Part shown: positions 52,776-60,316 of the stretch, one piece after another
How the letters are laid out: each line of letters starts with the position of its first letter
Numbering within the stretch: position 1 is the first letter of the stretch
Assembly: GCF_019219075.1 (NCBI RefSeq)
Contig: NZ_JAHUWJ010000001.1
Location: 434,001-498,000, forward strand
From: Chitinophaga sp. sic0106
Lineage (GTDB): Bacteria > Bacteroidota > Bacteroidia > Chitinophagales > Chitinophagaceae
Reading direction: 5' to 3'
DNA: 64,000 nucleotides
Notes under the pieces: model-generated
The model's database searches: none
Seen by the model: only the letters and a program-made list of their open reading frames with translations
Told to the model about the DNA's origin: nothing
Translations under genes and position numbers: made by a program

Positions 52776-54689
52776 TTAGAGTTTACCACGTTTGATTTCT
52801 TCTACCACGCCAGGATCGAGGAGGGTAGAGGTATCACCGAGGTTGTCCATATCATTTTCAGCGATCTTGCGAAGGATGCGGCGCATAATTTTGCCGGATC
52901 TGGTTTTAGGAAGGCCGCTTACAAACTGAATTTTGTCGGGTTTGGCAATAGGTCCGATAATGCGGGCTACTGTTTGTGCGATATCTTTTTTGGTAAGCTC
53001 TGCATCATGGGTGAGTTTTTCCATGGTAACGTAAGCGTATATACCCTGACCTTTGATATCGTGAGGATAGCCGACTACTGCGCTTTCCACGACACCTGCG
53101 TGCATGTTGATGGCGTTTTCCACTTCTGCGGTACCGATGCGGTGTCCGCTTACGTTGAGCACATCATCTACACGGCCGGTGATGCGGTAGTAACCATCGT
53201 CATCGCGGAGGCAACCATCGCCGGTGAAGTAGAGGTTTTCGTAGGTGCTGAAGTAGGTATTACGGAAGCGTTCATGATCGCCATAGGTGGTGCGTAGCAT
53301 ACCTGGCCATGGGAATTTGATACAGAGGTTCCCGTTCACGCCGTTGCCTTTGATCTCCTTACCGGTTTCATCTACCAGTATTGGCTGTACGCCGGGGAGC
53401 GGGAGGGTGGCATAGCCAGGTTTTTCTTTGGTCACACCGGCAATAGGAGTGATCATGATACCACCGGTTTCTGTTTGCCACCAGGTGTCTACGATGGGGC
53501 ATCTGCCTTTACCGATGTTATCTTTAAACCAATGCCATGCTTCCTCGTTGATAGGTTCCCCTACGGAGCCCAGTTTACGGAGCGAGCTGAGGTTTTTATG
53601 ATTTACCGGACCGAGGCCAAAGCCCATCAGGCTGCGTATGGCTGTTGGGGCGGTATACAAAGTGTTTACGCGGTATTTATCCACGATTTCCCAGAGGCGG
53701 CCGGCGTCAGGATAGGTAGGTACCCCTTCGAACATCAGCGTGGTGGCACCGGCGGATAATGGGCCGTAAATGATGTAGCTATGACCGGTGATCCAGCCGA
53801 TATCGGCGGTACAGAAGTACACTTCGCCGGGCCGGTACTGGAAGGTATTTACGAAAGTGTAATTGGCGTAAACCATGTAGCCTCCGCAGGTGTGTACTAC
53901 ACCTTTGGGTTTGCCGGTGGAGCCGGAGGTGTAGAGGATAAAGAGCATATCCTCTGCGTCCATTTCTTCGGCGGCTACCGGTGGGTTGCCCATTGTTTCT
54001 ACCGCTTTGATTTCATCTTCCCACCAAACGTCTCTGCCTTTAAGCATGCTCACGGGGGTACGGGTGCGGGTGCACACGATTACTTTACCTACGGTAGGGC
54101 ATCCCATGAGGGCGTCATCTATAACAGATTTCAACGGAATATCTTTATTGCCGCGGAAGGCACCATCGCAGGTGATCACGAGGCTGCAGGAAGCGTCTTT
54201 GATTCTGTCGGCGATGGACTGTGCGGAGAAGCCGCCGAATACCACGGAGTGGATGGCACCAATGCGGGCGCATGCCAGTACGGATATGGCGAGTTCAGGA
54301 ATCATGCCCATGTAAATACATACACGATCTCCTTTTTTAACACCGTTGTTTTTGAGTACGTTGGCAAACTGTACTACTTTATTGTATAATTCACGATACG
54401 TGAGGATACGATGTCTTTCTTCCGGATCATTAGGTTCCCAGATGATCGCCGGCTGGTTGCCGAGCGTACCGAGGTGGCGGTCCAGGCAGTTTTCAGTAAT
54501 GTTCATTTTGCCGCCCTGGAACCATTTAATCTCCGGGTCTTTAAAATTCCACTCCAGCACTTTATCCCATTTGCGGCGCCACAGAAAGTGGTCTGCAATG
54601 TTGGCCCAGAACCCCTCTGGGTCCATTACGCTCTGTTGATAAGCCTGCTGGTATTCTTCAATGTTCTTAATCTGGTATGGGTACGACAT
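52776..54689 (-). CDS. acs: acetate-CoA ligase
   Basis: A 637-residue acetyl-CoA synthetase, normal length. It has the AMP-binding P-loop Tyr-Thr-Ser-Gly-Ser-Thr-Gly-Lys-Pro-Lys-Gly-Val near 257-268, Asp-Thr-Trp-Trp-Gln-Thr-Glu-Thr-Gly-Gly near 398-407, Tyr-Phe-Thr-Gly-Asp-Gly and the catalytic Lys in Lys-Thr-Arg-Ser-Gly-Lys-Ile-Met-Arg-Arg near 600, the site of regulatory acetylation in this family. It activates acetate to acetyl-CoA for central metabolism. Single-gene unit with its own terminator. Confidence 0.97.
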   Translation of the reverse strand: MSYPYQIKNIEEYQQAYQQSVMDPEGFWANIADHFLWRRKWDKVLEWNFKDPEIKWFQGGKMNITENCLDRHLGTLGNQPAIIWEPNDPEERHRILTYRELYNKVVQFANVLKNNGVKKGDRVCIYMGMIPELAISVLACARIGAIHSVVFGGFSAQSIADRIKDASCSLVITCDGAFRGNKDIPLKSVIDDALMGCPTVGKVIVCTRTRTPVSMLKGRDVWWEDEIKAVETMGNPPVAAEEMDAEDMLFILYTSGSTGKPKGVVHTCGGYMVYANYTFVNTFQYRPGEVYFCTADIGWITGHSYIIYGPLSAGATTLMFEGVPTYPDAGRLWEIVDKYRVNTLYTAPTAIRSLMGFGLGPVNHKNLSSLRKLGSVGEPINEEAWHWFKDNIGKGRCPIVDTWWQTETGGIMITPIAGVTKEKPGYATLPLPGVQPILVDETGKEIKGNGVNGNLCIKFPWPGMLRTTYGDHERFRNTYFSTYENLYFTGDGCLRDDDGYYRITGRVDDVLNVSGHRIGTAEVENAINMHAGVVESAVVGYPHDIKGQGIYAYVTMEKLTHDAELTKKDIAQTVARIIGPIAKPDKIQFVSGLPKTRSGKIMRRILRKIAENDMDNLGDTSTLLDPGVVEEIKRGKL

Positions 54690-54812
54690 AGCACCGTAAT
54701 TGTTAATTGGTTAAGTACAAGCATTTCCTAACGGGCTTTAAATTTAAGAAAAATTGGAAGTTTGATAGAGAAAATCTAAACAGGGGGCTTATTTATTAAA
54801 TTTTTATACAAC

Positions 54813-54847
54813 AAAAAAACCTCAGCTTACAAGAATGTAATGTGAGG
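54813..54847 (-). terminator. terminator after the 106-residue gene
   Basis: CCTCA and TTACA blocks (54820-54831) pair with TGTAA and TGAGG blocks (54836-54847), with a 2-by-2 internal loop; T7 follows on the minus strand (54813-54819). Confidence 0.7.
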
Positions 54848-54884
54848 TACTCATTTTTTGTGTCGTTAATTAGAAATTAAAGAT

Positions 54885-55205
54885 TCATTTTGACGAGTTT
54901 TTTTTCTGTGTTCTTGAAAAATAGCGGTTCGTATCCTGTAATACTTCGAACAGGACCGCAATAATTTTTTCTTTTTCTGCATTACTAAGCGCAAAGTTTA
55001 TTTCTCCATGCTCATCAGGTTTGTCTTTCAACCTCATTTTGCGATAGAATGTAGGAACGCTCCATTTGCATTCTTTACAAACACGTTCCCGAAACGTGAT
55101 CGGGACGTTTGTTAGTCGGGCGTGAAATACCGCCAGGATATTTTTACTGCTTTTCGGCATCGTGGATTTAATCTTCTCAATGGTTGGTTTGAGTCGGGGC
55201 AACAT
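54885..55205 (-). CDS. small basic protein, possible HTH
   Basis: A 106-residue basic protein, unknown family. The segment Val-Cys-Lys-Glu-Cys-Lys-Trp-Ser-Val-Pro-Thr-Phe-Tyr-Arg-Lys-Met-Arg looks like a helix-turn-helix recognition region, and I recall similar Cys-x-Trp-Ser-x-Pro-Thr-Phe-Tyr-Arg-Lys phrases in Chitinophagaceae proteins. An ATG at 55160 is an alternative start. A TATATTTG box at 55250-55257 with a TTTG 22 nt further back lies upstream, and a terminator follows, so it is a single-gene unit. Confidence 0.65.
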   Translation of the reverse strand: MLPRLKPTIEKIKSTMPKSSKNILAVFHARLTNVPITFRERVCKECKWSVPTFYRKMRLKDKPDEHGEINFALSNAEKEKIIAVLFEVLQDTNRYFSRTQKKNSSK

Positions 55206-55646
55206 ATTTTTAGTTTTAACAAAGGATGAATGAATATTAATTGTGTAAGCAAATATATTTATAATCTTTTTGAATGTAACAAATTATTCATACATTTTTT
55301 TAATCAATATTTGTCGGTTGAAATGCAGTGTGGTAGGGTGTTTTATTGAGCGGGTGCTTGACTGTAGCGGGCAAAATTTCTCAAAAAAGTATACATTTTG
55401 TCAGGTGGTTTGCTGACACAAAAAATATCATTACGAAATAGGTGTTCCCATTCTAAAAGTGATAATCATTTGATCATAATTATTCGTTTAAGCGTTTACG
55501 TTACCCCCGCCAAACGGTGATTTATGCATTAAGAAATTGTTGAAATAATAATTTTATTATCATCATGCGGCAGTTTTTTGCTAAATTATACGGCGATTAC
55601 CTCCGGGGAGTTCCGGAAGGCGGTCATGTAAACAAAAAACTTAACG
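55206..55646. other. A/T-rich gap between divergent small gene and HTH regulators
   Basis: About 440 bp. It holds the promoter of the 54885 gene and several imperfect A/T dyads (for example around 55460-55490 and 55545-55562), which are candidate operator sites. No ORF or RNA gene is supported. Confidence 0.4.
55250..55283 (-). promoter_or_regulatory. promoter of the 106-residue gene
   Basis: Minus strand TTTG (55280-55283), 22-nt spacer, TATATTTG (55250-55257). Spacer is one base longer than usual. Confidence 0.6.
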
Positions 55647-56252
55647 ATGCAGACGAGCCTGATACACATGGGGCATAGGTTAAAGCAGATTCTGAAACAA
55701 AGGAAGATCAAGGTCATCGACTTTGCAAAGAAAGCCGGATTTACCAACCAGATAGCGCATTATCACCTCCGCAAAAGTGATATGAAAAGAGCCAACCTGG
55801 AGCGTTTTTGCACTATCATTGGCATCACCACAGAAGAGTTCATGCGCTGGAACGGCGCACAGCTGATTGCGCAGGATAAAAACCTGCATCATGGAGAACG
55901 CCTGGTCGCCATTATTGCCGAAAAAGGGCTCAATAGAAGCCGTCTCGCAGAGCGGATGGATATGAGCCGCAGAACCATGTACAATCTCTTCGAAAAACAG
56001 ACTTTCTCGCCCAGTGAGCTGGAACGGGCCGCAAAAGCCGTAGACATAAGCCTGGAAGCCTTTTTAAACCCAGGGACAGTGGACGAAGCCCGGAACAGCG
56101 ACACGGAAGAAATGATGACCCAAAGAGAGAAATACTATAAGCTGCTCGAAGACCATAACGAACTGCTCCACCTTTACAATAACCTTAAGGACGAAGTAAT
56201 CCAGCTACGCCGGGAACTCCAGGAGGTTAAGAAAGTTGCGAAAACCCGCTGA
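55647..56252 (+). CDS. double helix-turn-helix regulator with coiled-coil tail
   Basis: A 201-residue XRE-like protein with two HTH units. Each opens with His-x-Gly-x-Arg-Leu: unit 1 about 7-69 (Phe-Ala-Lys-Lys-Ala-Gly-Phe-Thr-Asn-Gln, ending Glu-Glu-Phe-Met-Arg-Trp-Asn) and unit 2 about 80-143 (Leu-Ala-Glu-Arg-Met-Asp-Met-Ser-Arg-Arg, ending Leu-Glu-Ala-Phe-Leu-Asn). Residues 150-200 form a Leu-rich coiled coil, probably for dimerisation. The ATG at 55647 is kept because the first unit's His precedes the ATG at 55668. A paralog follows. Target unknown. Confidence 0.8.
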   Translation: MQTSLIHMGHRLKQILKQRKIKVIDFAKKAGFTNQIAHYHLRKSDMKRANLERFCTIIGITTEEFMRWNGAQLIAQDKNLHHGERLVAIIAEKGLNRSRLAERMDMSRRTMYNLFEKQTFSPSELERAAKAVDISLEAFLNPGTVDEARNSDTEEMMTQREKYYKLLEDHNELLHLYNNLKDEVIQLRRELQEVKKVAKTR

Positions 56253-56275
56253 TTTTGATACGCAGCGTATCAAAA
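56253..56275. terminator. perfect palindrome right after the first HTH gene
   Basis: TTTTGATACG-CAG-CGTATCAAAA, a 10-bp perfect stem beginning at the base after the stop codon. It could be a terminator (TCTTTTTG follows) or an operator for the tandem HTH pair. Confidence 0.65.
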
Positions 56276-56309
56276 TGATATCTTTTTGTCAATAATTATA
56301 ATGATATAT

Positions 56310-56343
56310 ATTGTTAGCTTGTAATCATAAAGAGCTATATTTG
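56310..56343 (+). promoter_or_regulatory. promoter of the second HTH gene
   Basis: ATTG at 56310-56313, 22-nt spacer, TATATTTG at 56336-56343. It is 51 bp before the ATG, so the second regulator can be expressed alone. Confidence 0.6.
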
Positions 56344-56394
56344 TGTGACTGTGTGTACCCCGGAATTAACTAAAAAACACAGTTTTACAAGCTT

Positions 56395-56931
56395 ATGATA
56401 CCACATTATGAGATCCATCATGGTATACGTTTAAGGCGCATTTTAAGAGATAAACGGTTCGTACTCACCACCTTCGCAAAGCTTGCCGGATACACCCGGC
56501 CTGGACTGTACGATAACTTCCTTAAACCCAAAATCAAAACAGAGAAACTGATGAAATTACTCCAGGTTATCCCAATCACCCTGGAAGAGTTTCTGAACTG
56601 GGACTCCCTGAATGAGCAAAATACCCCCCACCAGGGTGAACGACTCCTGCTCTACTTCGCTATTCATAAGCTGAAACCAAAGCAGGTAGCCAATTCCCTA
56701 AATATTAAGACGGATGAATTATATGAGTGGACTGATCAGGAAGTATTCAGCACTGCACAGCTGCAGCTGCTGGCGACCGCCATACAGCTCGATCCCGCCT
56801 ATTTCACCAATCCGAAAACAGCGCTGCAGGAGGTAAACTGGATGGAAGCCTACCTGGATAAATCTATGGAGCTACAACAATGTTCAAGAAGATTGAAAGC
56901 ACTGGAAAAGAAACAACCAGCGCAGATCTGA
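56395..56931 (+). CDS. second double helix-turn-helix regulator
   Basis: A 178-residue paralog of the preceding regulator. It repeats the plan: His-His-Gly-Ile-Arg-Leu, HTH with Phe-Ala-Lys-Leu-Ala-Gly-Tyr-Thr-Arg-Pro, closing Leu-Glu-Glu-Phe-Leu-Asn-Trp (about 8-68), then His-Gln-Gly-Glu-Arg-Leu and a second, more diverged HTH (about 77-142), and a short C-terminal helix. The coiled coil is shorter. Gene duplication is likely. Target unknown; tail-to-tail with the deoxyribonucleotidase gene. Confidence 0.75.
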   Translation: MIPHYEIHHGIRLRRILRDKRFVLTTFAKLAGYTRPGLYDNFLKPKIKTEKLMKLLQVIPITLEEFLNWDSLNEQNTPHQGERLLLYFAIHKLKPKQVANSLNIKTDELYEWTDQEVFSTAQLQLLATAIQLDPAYFTNPKTALQEVNWMEAYLDKSMELQQCSRRLKALEKKQPAQI

Positions 56932-56949
56932 CTATCGTGTGAACTGCTA

Positions 56950-57489
56950 TTACTTTACCAGCGCAGGCGTCAACTGAAAATATGCAGCCACTTCCTGCCA
57001 GTTGTTTACCCGCTTGTAGTCGTTAATATAAATATTGTGAGGAGCCGTAAATAATAATCGCTCACCTTTAAAATAACGCAGGTTCTTATCGTGGTCGTCT
57101 ATCATGTAATCCGCTTCCACAATGGTTTTGGAACCACATAATACCACGTTCCTCCAGCTGATATAAGGGAAATGTTCGCCCAGCCAGTCTATCTTCTCCT
57201 TAAGAGATAAAGGAAACTCCGTGGCAGCAGATACGATAAATACCTCATGCTTGTCCATCAGCGATTGGATCACCTCCTGGCTATCCGGCATTACCGGCAG
57301 GCCACGGAAAAAGCCCTCCTCATGGATAAATTTCAGCGTTTCCCCTTCTATCGGAAAGCCTCCGCCATCCGGATGGCCGTTGAGCGACTCCCGCGTTACC
57401 CTTATGCCATGCTTTTGCTCATATAAATGGATCATGTGCGCCGTTAAGTCTGCCATCACATTGTCCATATCAATTGCTATTCTTGCCAT
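56950..57489 (-). CDS. 5'(3')-deoxyribonucleotidase-like HAD phosphatase
   Basis: A 179-residue HAD enzyme of the NT5C group. Motif I is Asp-Met-Asp-Asn-Val-Met-Ala-Asp near 7-14 (nucleophile Asp7), then Gly-Phe-Phe-Arg-Gly-Leu-Pro near 59-65, motif II Ile-Val-Ser-Ala-Ala-Thr near 86-91 and motif IV Asp-Tyr-Met-Ile-Asp-Asp-His near 129-135. It would remove phosphate from deoxyribonucleoside monophosphates. It is divergent from a DeoR regulator, and its -7 box (TAAGTTTG, 57506-57513) sits inside the phased repeat array between them. Confidence 0.85.
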   Translation of the reverse strand: MARIAIDMDNVMADLTAHMIHLYEQKHGIRVTRESLNGHPDGGGFPIEGETLKFIHEEGFFRGLPVMPDSQEVIQSLMDKHEVFIVSAATEFPLSLKEKIDWLGEHFPYISWRNVVLCGSKTIVEADYMIDDHDKNLRYFKGERLLFTAPHNIYINDYKRVNNWQEVAAYFQLTPALVK

Positions 57490-57580
57490 ATTTTGCTGTT
57501 TTCTGCAAACTTATGCAAAATTCAGCAAAATATCGCAAATTATTTCATAATATTGCAGAAAATGGCAAGATTATGCTGAA
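57481..57580. promoter_or_regulatory. 10-bp phased GCAAA repeat array, probable DeoR operator
   Basis: The dinucleotide GC recurs at 57485, 57495, 57505, 57515, 57525, 57535, 57555, 57565 and 57575, that is every 10 bp with one unit missing at 57545. Four central units read GCAAA. An inverted pair frames the gap: TCTTGCCAT (57481-57489) with ATGGCAAGA (57562-57570), and TTTTCTGCAA (57499-57508) with TTGCAGAAAA (57553-57562). The leftward promoter (TTTG 57536-57539, N22, TAAGTTTG 57506-57513) lies within it. Confidence 0.75.
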
Positions 57581-58319
57581 AGAGGAAAGGCTGGACTATA
57601 TATTGAGGAAGCTGCAGGCGGATCATAAAGTATTGCAGACTGAACTGAGTAACGATTTGCAGGTATCAGAAGATACCGTGCGCCGGGACCTGGAAGCACT
57701 GGCACAGAGTGGCCAGCTGATTAAAGTTCGCGGTGGCGCCATCCCGCACTCACCCAACCCATATTCATTCAAAGAAAGGATCGTATACCACGAAGATGAT
57801 AAAAAGCACATCGCATCCAAAGCATTGTCGCTCATACACGACGGGCAGACGATCATTCTCGACGGTGGCACCTCCACACTCATGCTGGCGCAGATACTGC
57901 CGATGCACCTGAAAGCGACCATTATTACCAACAGCGTTCCGATTGCGGCCAAACTGGTGGATCACCCCTCTATAGACCTGATATTTACAGGTGGCCGTAT
58001 CGGAAAAGATTCCCAGACAGCCGGTGGTATGGAAACAATTAAGATGTTTCAACGTATTAAAGCCGACCTTTGCTTTCTCGGCATTTGCTCCCTGCATCCT
58101 GAGGCTGGCGTAACGGGGCTGGACCTGAACGAAGCCGATGTGAAAAGAGAAATGGTGGCATCTGCCTATAAAACCATTGCCCTGGCTACCAGCGATAAAA
58201 TGGGCACCGCAGAGCCTTACAAGGTTTGCGATATCCAGGGGATTGATACCATCGTGACTGATAACCCGGAATTACCTTCCCTCAAACCATATAGTAGTCT
58301 GGGCATCCAGGTGATATAA
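57573..58319 (+). CDS. DeoR/GlpR family transcriptional regulator
   Basis: A 248-residue DeoR regulator; the ATG at 57573 (Met-Leu-Lys-Glu-Glu-Arg) fits the family, while 33 upstream codons would read through the repeat array. The N-terminal HTH has Val-Ser-Glu-Asp-Thr-Val-Arg-Arg-Asp-Leu-Glu-Ala-Leu near 30-42 and Lys-Val-Arg-Gly-Gly-Ala near 51-56. The sensor domain holds Ile-Leu-Asp-Gly-Gly-Thr-Ser-Thr near 91-98 and Ile-Thr-Asn-Ser near 117-120, the phosphosugar-binding signature. It is followed by an MFS gene after 15 bp. Confidence 0.94.
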   Translation: MLKEERLDYILRKLQADHKVLQTELSNDLQVSEDTVRRDLEALAQSGQLIKVRGGAIPHSPNPYSFKERIVYHEDDKKHIASKALSLIHDGQTIILDGGTSTLMLAQILPMHLKATIITNSVPIAAKLVDHPSIDLIFTGGRIGKDSQTAGGMETIKMFQRIKADLCFLGICSLHPEAGVTGLDLNEADVKREMVASAYKTIALATSDKMGTAEPYKVCDIQGIDTIVTDNPELPSLKPYSSLGIQVI

Positions 58320-58334
58320 CATCAACGATTGTAA

Positions 58335-59489
58335 ATGATAAATGAGTTATCCATACAGGCAGCTGGCAAACGAACGATCCGCATTGCCGTGAGTGCATTG
58401 TTTTTCCTGACAGGACTGTGTTTCAGCAGTTGGACATCCCGCATCGCAGATATCCAGCAGTCCATGCACCTGAGTAATGCGGGGCTGGGCACCGTGCTGT
58501 TGGCATTGCCCATTGGCTCTATCATCTCGCTGCCTACGGCGGGCGTGCTGGTGTCTAAATTCGGCAGCCGGCAGGTGGTGGTAAATGCAGGGATTGCTTA
58601 TGCAGCGCTACTTCCTGTACTTGGATTGGCAACAGCTCCCTGGCAGCTGATGAGCGTGCTGGTACTGTTCGGCTTCTTTGGAAACCTCGCTAATATTGCG
58701 GTAAATACCCAGGCGGTGGCAGTAGAAGCTATGTACGGTCGTTCCATTATGGCATCCTTTCATGGCCTATGGAGTGCCGCAGGTGCGGCTGGTATTGGCA
58801 TTGGCTGGATCATGGTGGCCCTGCGGATTGAGCCTGTCTATCATTTTCTTTTTGTAGCCATGATGGGGTGGACCATCGTAGCGCTTACATCTTCCCGAAT
58901 CATACAACAAGACACAAATATTTCCGCTAACCAGCCGCTCTTTGCCAGGCCGGATAAATTTCTGCTTACGCTTGGCATCATCGCGTTTTGCTCTATGATC
59001 TGTGAGGGGACTATGTTTGAGTGGAGTATCATCTACTTCCGCAGGGTGTTGAAAATTGATCCTTCCTTTGCCGTGGCCAGCTCCTTTGCATTTATGACGA
59101 CCATGGCTACCGGCAGGTTTATTGCCGATGGCCTGCGTGTCAAATACGGGGCTAAGCTGATGCTGGTGGCCAGTGGCGTGCTTACAGCCGGTGGCCTGCT
59201 GATTGCGGTTATTTTCCCTTACTTCTTCTCTGCTATTTTCGGATTTATGCTGGTAGGACTCGGTGTGTGCTCCGTAGTGCCTTTAGTTTATAGTGCAGCA
59301 GGTACAACGAAGTTGATGTCGCCCGGAATGGCGCTGGCCACAGTTTCTACCATTGGCTACCTGGGCTTCCTTTGCGGGCCTCCGCTGATTGGTTTTGTAG
59401 CGCAGGTAAGCAGTTTGTCTGTTTCGTTTACTATGATAGCGGTGATGGGGGCGTTGATAGCGGTGTTGGCGAGTAGGATCAGGATTTAG
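58335..59489 (+). CDS. MFS transporter (YbjJ-like)
   Basis: A 384-residue major-facilitator protein with about 12 hydrophobic segments. The N-terminal half has Phe-Ser-Ser-Trp-Thr-Ser-Arg-Ile near 29-36 and an MFS loop Gly-Val-Leu-Val-Ser-Lys-Phe-Gly-Ser-Arg near 69-78. It resembles the YbjJ-type MFS proteins, which in E. coli lie next to a HAD phosphatase. Together with DeoR and the deoxyribonucleotidase it suggests transport of a nucleoside or sugar; this is inference. Its stop overlaps the convergent 59479 gene by 11 bp. Confidence 0.9.
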   Translation: MINELSIQAAGKRTIRIAVSALFFLTGLCFSSWTSRIADIQQSMHLSNAGLGTVLLALPIGSIISLPTAGVLVSKFGSRQVVVNAGIAYAALLPVLGLATAPWQLMSVLVLFGFFGNLANIAVNTQAVAVEAMYGRSIMASFHGLWSAAGAAGIGIGWIMVALRIEPVYHFLFVAMMGWTIVALTSSRIIQQDTNISANQPLFARPDKFLLTLGIIAFCSMICEGTMFEWSIIYFRRVLKIDPSFAVASSFAFMTTMATGRFIADGLRVKYGAKLMLVASGVLTAGGLLIAVIFPYFFSAIFGFMLVGLGVCSVVPLVYSAAGTTKLMSPGMALATVSTIGYLGFLCGPPLIGFVAQVSSLSVSFTMIAVMGALIAVLASRIRI

Positions 59490-60126
59490 TGATAAACTTT
59501 TCCTGCCCAAAGATTCTATTCCTGATTGTATAGCAGGTATGCAGCAATGATTCAAGGTCGGCCTCGTTTTCAGGGAAATCAGAAAATTGGAGATGCAAAT
59601 AAAATTTCGTTGTTACCGCGTCCTGGTGGTTTGTAGTAAGGCTAATGCACCGACCATAGGGTCTTTTAACGAGCGAAACCAATTCCTGTTCTATTTTATA
59701 AAGGTCAAAAGGATTGGTCATTTGGATAATATAGGCTTCATCAAGTTCCTGTAAACCTGATTTTACTACCTTTTTGCTGAGTTTGCTAAAGAGTTTATTA
59801 AAGATATTAATGGGTTTGATATTTATCATGAATCTGTTATCCGGTAATTCCAGGTAGAGGTGTGTGGATTCATTAGTTATAAGGTTTTTTAGCTGGTCCT
59901 CCGAAAGGAACCGCCAGGTATCATTGGTTATAAAGCGATTAAAGTGATCCCGGTTAGGTGTATAATTCATAGCACCTGATTCCCAGCAAAACCTGAGGAA
60001 AGCATTGGTGTTGTTGAGTCTGATGTAAAACGCTTCCTCCGAAACAGGTTGGATTTTTGTACCGGTGATTTGACTTAAGTTGCAGCCTTCGTATTTATCG
60101 TATATGTACTGTGAAAAAAGAAACAT
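59479..60126 (-). CDS. hypothetical protein
   Basis: A 215-residue soluble protein; I start at ATG 60126 (Met-Phe-Leu-Phe-Ser-Gln), because the longer frame reaches into the carB promoter. I recognise no family. It is aromatic- and Asn-rich, with no signal peptide or clear membrane segment, and A/T-richer than its neighbours. The last 11 bp overlap the MFS gene on the other strand. It may be a recently gained gene. Confidence 0.6.
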   Translation of the reverse strand: MFLFSQYIYDKYEGCNLSQITGTKIQPVSEEAFYIRLNNTNAFLRFCWESGAMNYTPNRDHFNRFITNDTWRFLSEDQLKNLITNESTHLYLELPDNRFMINIKPINIFNKLFSKLSKKVVKSGLQELDEAYIIQMTNPFDLYKIEQELVSLVKRPYGRCISLTTNHQDAVTTKFYLHLQFSDFPENEADLESLLHTCYTIRNRIFGQEKFITKS

Positions 60127-60214
60127 AGGTACTATGCATGTATGAGTATAACACGTAATATAATACATAAAATAACTGCAATAAAATTGCGGTTGAGTAA
60201 TTCCTAAAAATTTT

Positions 60215-60247
60215 TTTGTGCAATAATCTCTAATCTCCGTAACTTTG
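60215..60247 (+). promoter_or_regulatory. promoter of carB
   Basis: TTTG at 60215-60218, 21-nt spacer, TAACTTTG at 60240-60247, a full match to the Bacteroidota promoter. It gives a leader of about 65 nt; no pyrimidine-sensing element was recognised. Confidence 0.82.
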
Positions 60248-60316
60248 CACGATTTTTTTGTTCCCATCAATGGCAGAAAGATCAATTTGGTTTTTCATTT
60301 TCAATAGATTACACAA

